A DNA stretch of 7,472 nucleotides from Ponticaulis sp. Its GTDB lineage: Bacteria > Pseudomonadota > Alphaproteobacteria > Caulobacterales > Hyphomonadaceae. Each line of letters opens with the position of its first letter. Position 1 is the first letter of the stretch. This document shows, in pieces, positions 5,265 through 7,472 of the stretch. The stretch is from NCBI GenBank assembly GCA_002699325.1, contig PABS01000053.1, positions 1-7,472 of the forward strand, written 5' to 3'. The notes under the pieces are model-generated. The model searched no databases. It was not told where the DNA came from and saw only the letters and a program-made list of their open reading frames with translations. A program made the position numbers and the translations under genes.

Positions 5265-6557
5265 ATGACGGGCGGTGACCTGCTGTCAGACCTGCTGGCA
5301 GCCTTCGATACCTTGCCGAAACCATCCAGCACCAAGCTCTCTACAGACCCTGTGGAGCGGGTATTGGAGGCGCTTGGCCGTCCGCAGGATCGGCTGCCGC
5401 CGGTGATTCATATTGCGGGGACCAATGGCAAAGGCTCAACGACTGCCTTTATGCGCGCGATTGCTGAAGCGCACGGGCTGAAAGTTCACGTTGATACCTC
5501 GCCCCACCTTATTCGTGTGAATGAGCGTATCCGGCTGGCGGGCGAGCTGATTTCTGACGATGCGCTGCGCCATTTCTCTGAGCGAGTTTTGAAGGCCAAT
5601 GCGGGCGCGCCGCTCTCTTTCTTTGAGGGCATGACGGCGATTGCCTATCTGGCCTTTTCAGAAGTGCCCGCTGATCTGACGCTTGTGGAGGTCGGTCTAG
5701 GCGGTCGGTTTGATTCCACCAATGTGTTCAGGTCCCCATCCGCCTCTGTCATCACACCCATCGATTATGACCACCGCGACTTTCTCGGCCGACATCTCTG
5801 TCAGATTGCCTGGGAGAAGGCGGGAATCATCAAATCAGGCAGCCCCGCAATCAGCGCAGAGCAGGCACCTGACGTCCGTCGAACGCTTGAGGCTGAAGCG
5901 CGCTATCGCGGCGCGCCGTTCACAGCACTCGAAGATGTGACGAGCTGGGAAGAGACTGCCATCGGGGTGCGTTTCCAGATTGATGGCATGGAGATCGGGC
6001 CTGTGATGCCGGGTCTTTCCGGGCCCCATCAGGTGGCAAATGCTGCGCTCGCCATGCTGGCGCTCAAACGTTCAGATGTGATGGAGCTTGAGCCAGAATG
6101 GGTTTCCGAAGGCCTGCGCAAGGTGGATTGGCCGGCGCGCCTGCAAACTCTGCAGGATGGCCCGCTGACGCGACTTTTGCCGGGCAAGACGGTTTTGCTG
6201 GATGGCGGGCATAATCCGCACGCTGCGCTGGCCTTGAAAAGCGCGCTTGCTGAACATGCGCCCGTACCGGTTGCGCTGGCTATGCTCAGGAACAAGGATG
6301 TTGAGGCTTATCTGAGCCACCTTGCGCCGCTTATCGGGCATCTGGCAGCCGTGCCGATGGGAGCTGGGCGCAATTGTCATGACACTGAACATGTTGCGAG
6401 CGTTGCGCGTAAGCTCGGCATAGATGCAACCGCACATACGGACTTGCAGTCGGGCCTGTCACGCCTGTCTGATGAGCCCGGCGATCATGCGCTGATCTGT
6501 GGCTCGCTTTACCTCGCCGGTGATGTGTTAAGCGCCAATGGCGAGATCATTGCCTAG
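5265..6557 (+). CDS. folC: Folylpolyglutamate synthase / dihydrofolate synthase
   Basis: FolC is a cytoplasmic Mur-ligase-family enzyme that joins glutamate to dihydropteroate and then lengthens the glutamate tail of folates, using ATP. The 430 residues are complete. The P-loop is AGTNGKGST (51-59). FFEGMTAIA (119-127) and VEVGLGGRFDSTN (141-153) are family signatures. ITPIDYDH and FLGRH lead to WEKAGIIK (183-190), in which K185 aligns with the carbamylated lysine. DGGHNP (313-318) and GSLYLAG (413-419) mark the C-terminal domain. Whether it has both activities or only the synthetase cannot be read from sequence; a single copy would need both. The ATG at 5265 is the only plausible start; the nearest purine-rich stretch (GAGGA at 5246-5250, inside accD) is 14 nt away, so translation is probably coupled to accD. 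It is the last gene of the run, before the hairpin terminator. Confidence 0.96.
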   Translation: MTGGDLLSDLLAAFDTLPKPSSTKLSTDPVERVLEALGRPQDRLPPVIHIAGTNGKGSTTAFMRAIAEAHGLKVHVDTSPHLIRVNERIRLAGELISDDALRHFSERVLKANAGAPLSFFEGMTAIAYLAFSEVPADLTLVEVGLGGRFDSTNVFRSPSASVITPIDYDHRDFLGRHLCQIAWEKAGIIKSGSPAISAEQAPDVRRTLEAEARYRGAPFTALEDVTSWEETAIGVRFQIDGMEIGPVMPGLSGPHQVANAALAMLALKRSDVMELEPEWVSEGLRKVDWPARLQTLQDGPLTRLLPGKTVLLDGGHNPHAALALKSALAEHAPVPVALAMLRNKDVEAYLSHLAPLIGHLAAVPMGAGRNCHDTEHVASVARKLGIDATAHTDLQSGLSRLSDEPGDHALICGSLYLAGDVLSANGEIIA

Positions 6558-6563
6558 CTGCCC

Positions 6564-6592
6564 AAAGAAAAAGGGAGGCCGGAGCCTCCCTT
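6564..6592 (-). terminator. Intrinsic terminator of trxA, probably shared with folC
   Basis: AAGGGAGGC (6571-6579), loop CGGA and GCCTCCCTT (6584-6592) form a perfect 9-bp stem. Read on the minus strand, it is followed by TTTTTCTTT (complement of 6564-6572), a good T-tract, so it should stop addA-trxA transcription 25 nt past the trxA stop codon. In the plus direction the stem is the same, but only a TT pair follows, so it would be a weaker terminator for folC. Confidence 0.88.
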
Positions 6593-6616
6593 GATCATGT
6601 GTACTGTTGAGCCGGG

Positions 6617-6940
6617 TCAGGCCGTTTCGGTTTTAACCCACTCTTCCAGCTTGTCTTTTTGCATGTCGCCAAGGTGAGTGGCTGTAACCTTGCCATTCTT
6701 GAACATGATGAGCGTTGGCAGGCCGCGAACGCCATACTTGGTCATGGTCATTGGGTTTTCGTCGACATTGAGTTTCACGAATTTGACCTTGCCATCCATA
6801 TCCTGCGCAACGCGTTCCACGTTCGGGGATAGCTTTTTACAAGGGCCACACCATTCCGCCCAGAAGTCTACAACAACTGGAACGTCAGAGTTCAGGACTT
6901 CGGTGTCGAAGGTTTCGTCATTAATATCTACAGCCGCCAT
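6617..6940 (-). CDS. trxA: Thioredoxin
   Basis: A 107-residue classical thioredoxin, the small cytoplasmic dithiol protein that reduces disulfides in ribonucleotide reductase and other targets and is recycled by NADPH-thioredoxin reductase. The active site is WCGPCK with C31 and C34, preceded by the buried aspartate D25 in VVDFWAEWC. The cis-proline is P75 in GLPTL, and the FKNGK turn and GDMQKDKLEEW helix complete the fold. Length matches E. coli Trx1. No signal peptide is present. The start is firm: on the minus strand GGAGG (6946-6950) lies 5 nt before the ATG. It follows addA by 52 nt on the same strand, an arrangement typical of alphaproteobacteria, and ends at a strong hairpin terminator. 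It may be transcribed with addA, from its own promoter, or both; I see no clear promoter in the gap. Confidence 0.97.
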   Translation of the reverse strand: MAAVDINDETFDTEVLNSDVPVVVDFWAEWCGPCKKLSPNVERVAQDMDGKVKFVKLNVDENPMTMTKYGVRGLPTLIMFKNGKVTATHLGDMQKDKLEEWVKTETA

Positions 6941-6963
6941 ATGCGCCTCCGTGTCTGTCTTAT

Positions 6964-6990
6964 GCCAGCGGTATCCGATTCCGGGCTGGC
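6964..6990. repeat. Inverted repeat in the addA-trxA gap
   Basis: GCCAGC (6964-6969) and GCTGGC (6985-6990) are perfect complements around a 15-nt loop; two more pairs can form inside with a two-base bulge. The loop contains a GATTC (6977-6981). There is no T-tract, so it is not an intrinsic terminator; as RNA it would be a hairpin between the addA stop codon and the trxA ribosome-binding site, and could be a processing or stabilising element. Confidence 0.35.
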
Positions 6991-6992
6991 GG

Positions 6993-7472
6993 TCATTCTC
7001 CCGCTCGCGTCTTTTTCAGCGCGGCGAGCATGACGGTTTCGTCAAGAACCATAAACTGGGGTCCATCAGTCCACAATAAAGCGCATTTAACCGACTTGTC
7101 AGGATAAGTAACAGACAGGACATCATAATAGGAGCCGAGCTGGGCCAGGTATGGCTCTGCCACATCATCCTGACGCTTTGGTGGAGGTCGGTCGGTTTTG
7201 TAGTCAATCACCCAGACATGTGTGTCGGTGATGCGCATGCGGTCGATGCGGCCATTAATGATGAGGCCTTCCGTAAGATTTGGGCCGGTGCCGACAATGG
7301 GCGCTTCGGCGCGGCCGCCCGGGCCAAAGACCGGGGCAAGTTCTGGTGCATCAAGAACCGAAAAGGTGACGTCGATCACATCTTCAGCGAGATCAGCCTG
7401 ATCCGGGTCGAGGCATTGCGCCAGATAACGCTCGGCGCGGGACCGGCGGTCTTCCGGTGCGACATCTGGCAG
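6993..7472 (-). CDS. addA: Double-strand break repair helicase-nuclease AddA, C-terminal part
   Basis: The minus-strand frame is open from the right edge to the TGA at 6995-6993, giving the last 159 residues. AddA with AddB forms the helicase-nuclease that resects double-strand DNA breaks for RecA loading, the counterpart of RecBCD. What is visible is the RecB-type nuclease domain: GRIDRM (residues 74-79 from the edge) and VIDYKTDRPPP (88-98), giving D77, D90 and K92. Their spacing (13 and 2) equals that of E. coli RecB D1067, D1080 and K1082. YLAQLGSYYDVL (108-119) supplies the following conserved glutamine and tyrosine, and CALLWTDGPQFMVLD (130-144) is typical of alphaproteobacterial AddA C-termini. 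The helicase motifs are outside the window. It lies upstream of trxA on the same strand; addB would be expected further right. Shorter starts within the window (for example GTG at 7379) are not real starts. Confidence 0.93.
   Translation of the reverse strand: MPDVAPEDRRSRAERYLAQCLDPDQADLAEDVIDVTFSVLDAPELAPVFGPGGRAEAPIVGTGPNLTEGLIINGRIDRMRITDTHVWVIDYKTDRPPPKRQDDVAEPYLAQLGSYYDVLSVTYPDKSVKCALLWTDGPQFMVLDETVMLAALKKTRAGE

Overview
The window reads as a chromosomal, housekeeping stretch from an alphaproteobacterium. The right half carries the order trpA-accD-folC, facing a convergent addA-trxA pair, which is a conserved arrangement in that class. Protein style (AccD without a full zinc ribbon, alphaproteobacterial-type AddA C-terminus) agrees. 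A Caulobacterales/Hyphomonadaceae-like marine or aquatic bacterium is my best guess, but that is inference from gene order and protein style, not a database match.

Layout. Positions 1-122 hold the last 39 codons of trpB. It is followed, with a single base between the stop codons, by a convergent gene for a membrane-anchored endonuclease/exonuclease/phosphatase (EEP) family protein (124-1137, minus). A small cysteine-rich GFA/CENP-V-fold protein follows (1280-1630, plus), then a convergent cyclopropane-fatty-acid synthase family methyltransferase (1654-2910, minus). A 217-nt divergent intergenic region (2911-3127) separates it from a tight plus-strand run: cutA (3128-3451), trpA (3451-4281), accD (4293-5255) and folC (5265-6557). 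A strong hairpin terminator at 6571-6592 serves the convergent trxA gene (6617-6940, minus) and probably folC too. trxA lies 52 nt downstream of addA, whose C-terminal 159 residues run off the right edge.

How the genes fit together. TrpA and TrpB form one tryptophan synthase complex and are normally adjacent. Here they are separated by about 3.3 kb holding four unrelated genes in both orientations, so trpA cannot simply be expressed from the trpB transcript. cutA now lies directly upstream of trpA, with a one-base stop/start overlap, and the cutA-trpA-accD-folC run appears to be a single transcription unit started in the 2911-3127 region. Its products serve tryptophan synthesis, malonyl-CoA formation and folate polyglutamylation. 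addA (DNA break repair) and trxA (thiol reduction) form a second unit in the opposite direction.

No stretch over 300 bases lacks a gene; the longest non-coding piece is 217 nt. I found no mobile element, CRISPR array, tRNA, rRNA, phage or toxin/defence gene. I do not see a new multi-gene system. The points most worth checking are the split trpB/trpA locus, the cutA-trpA coupling, unusual residues in CutA and AccD, and the short hairpins at gene junctions.
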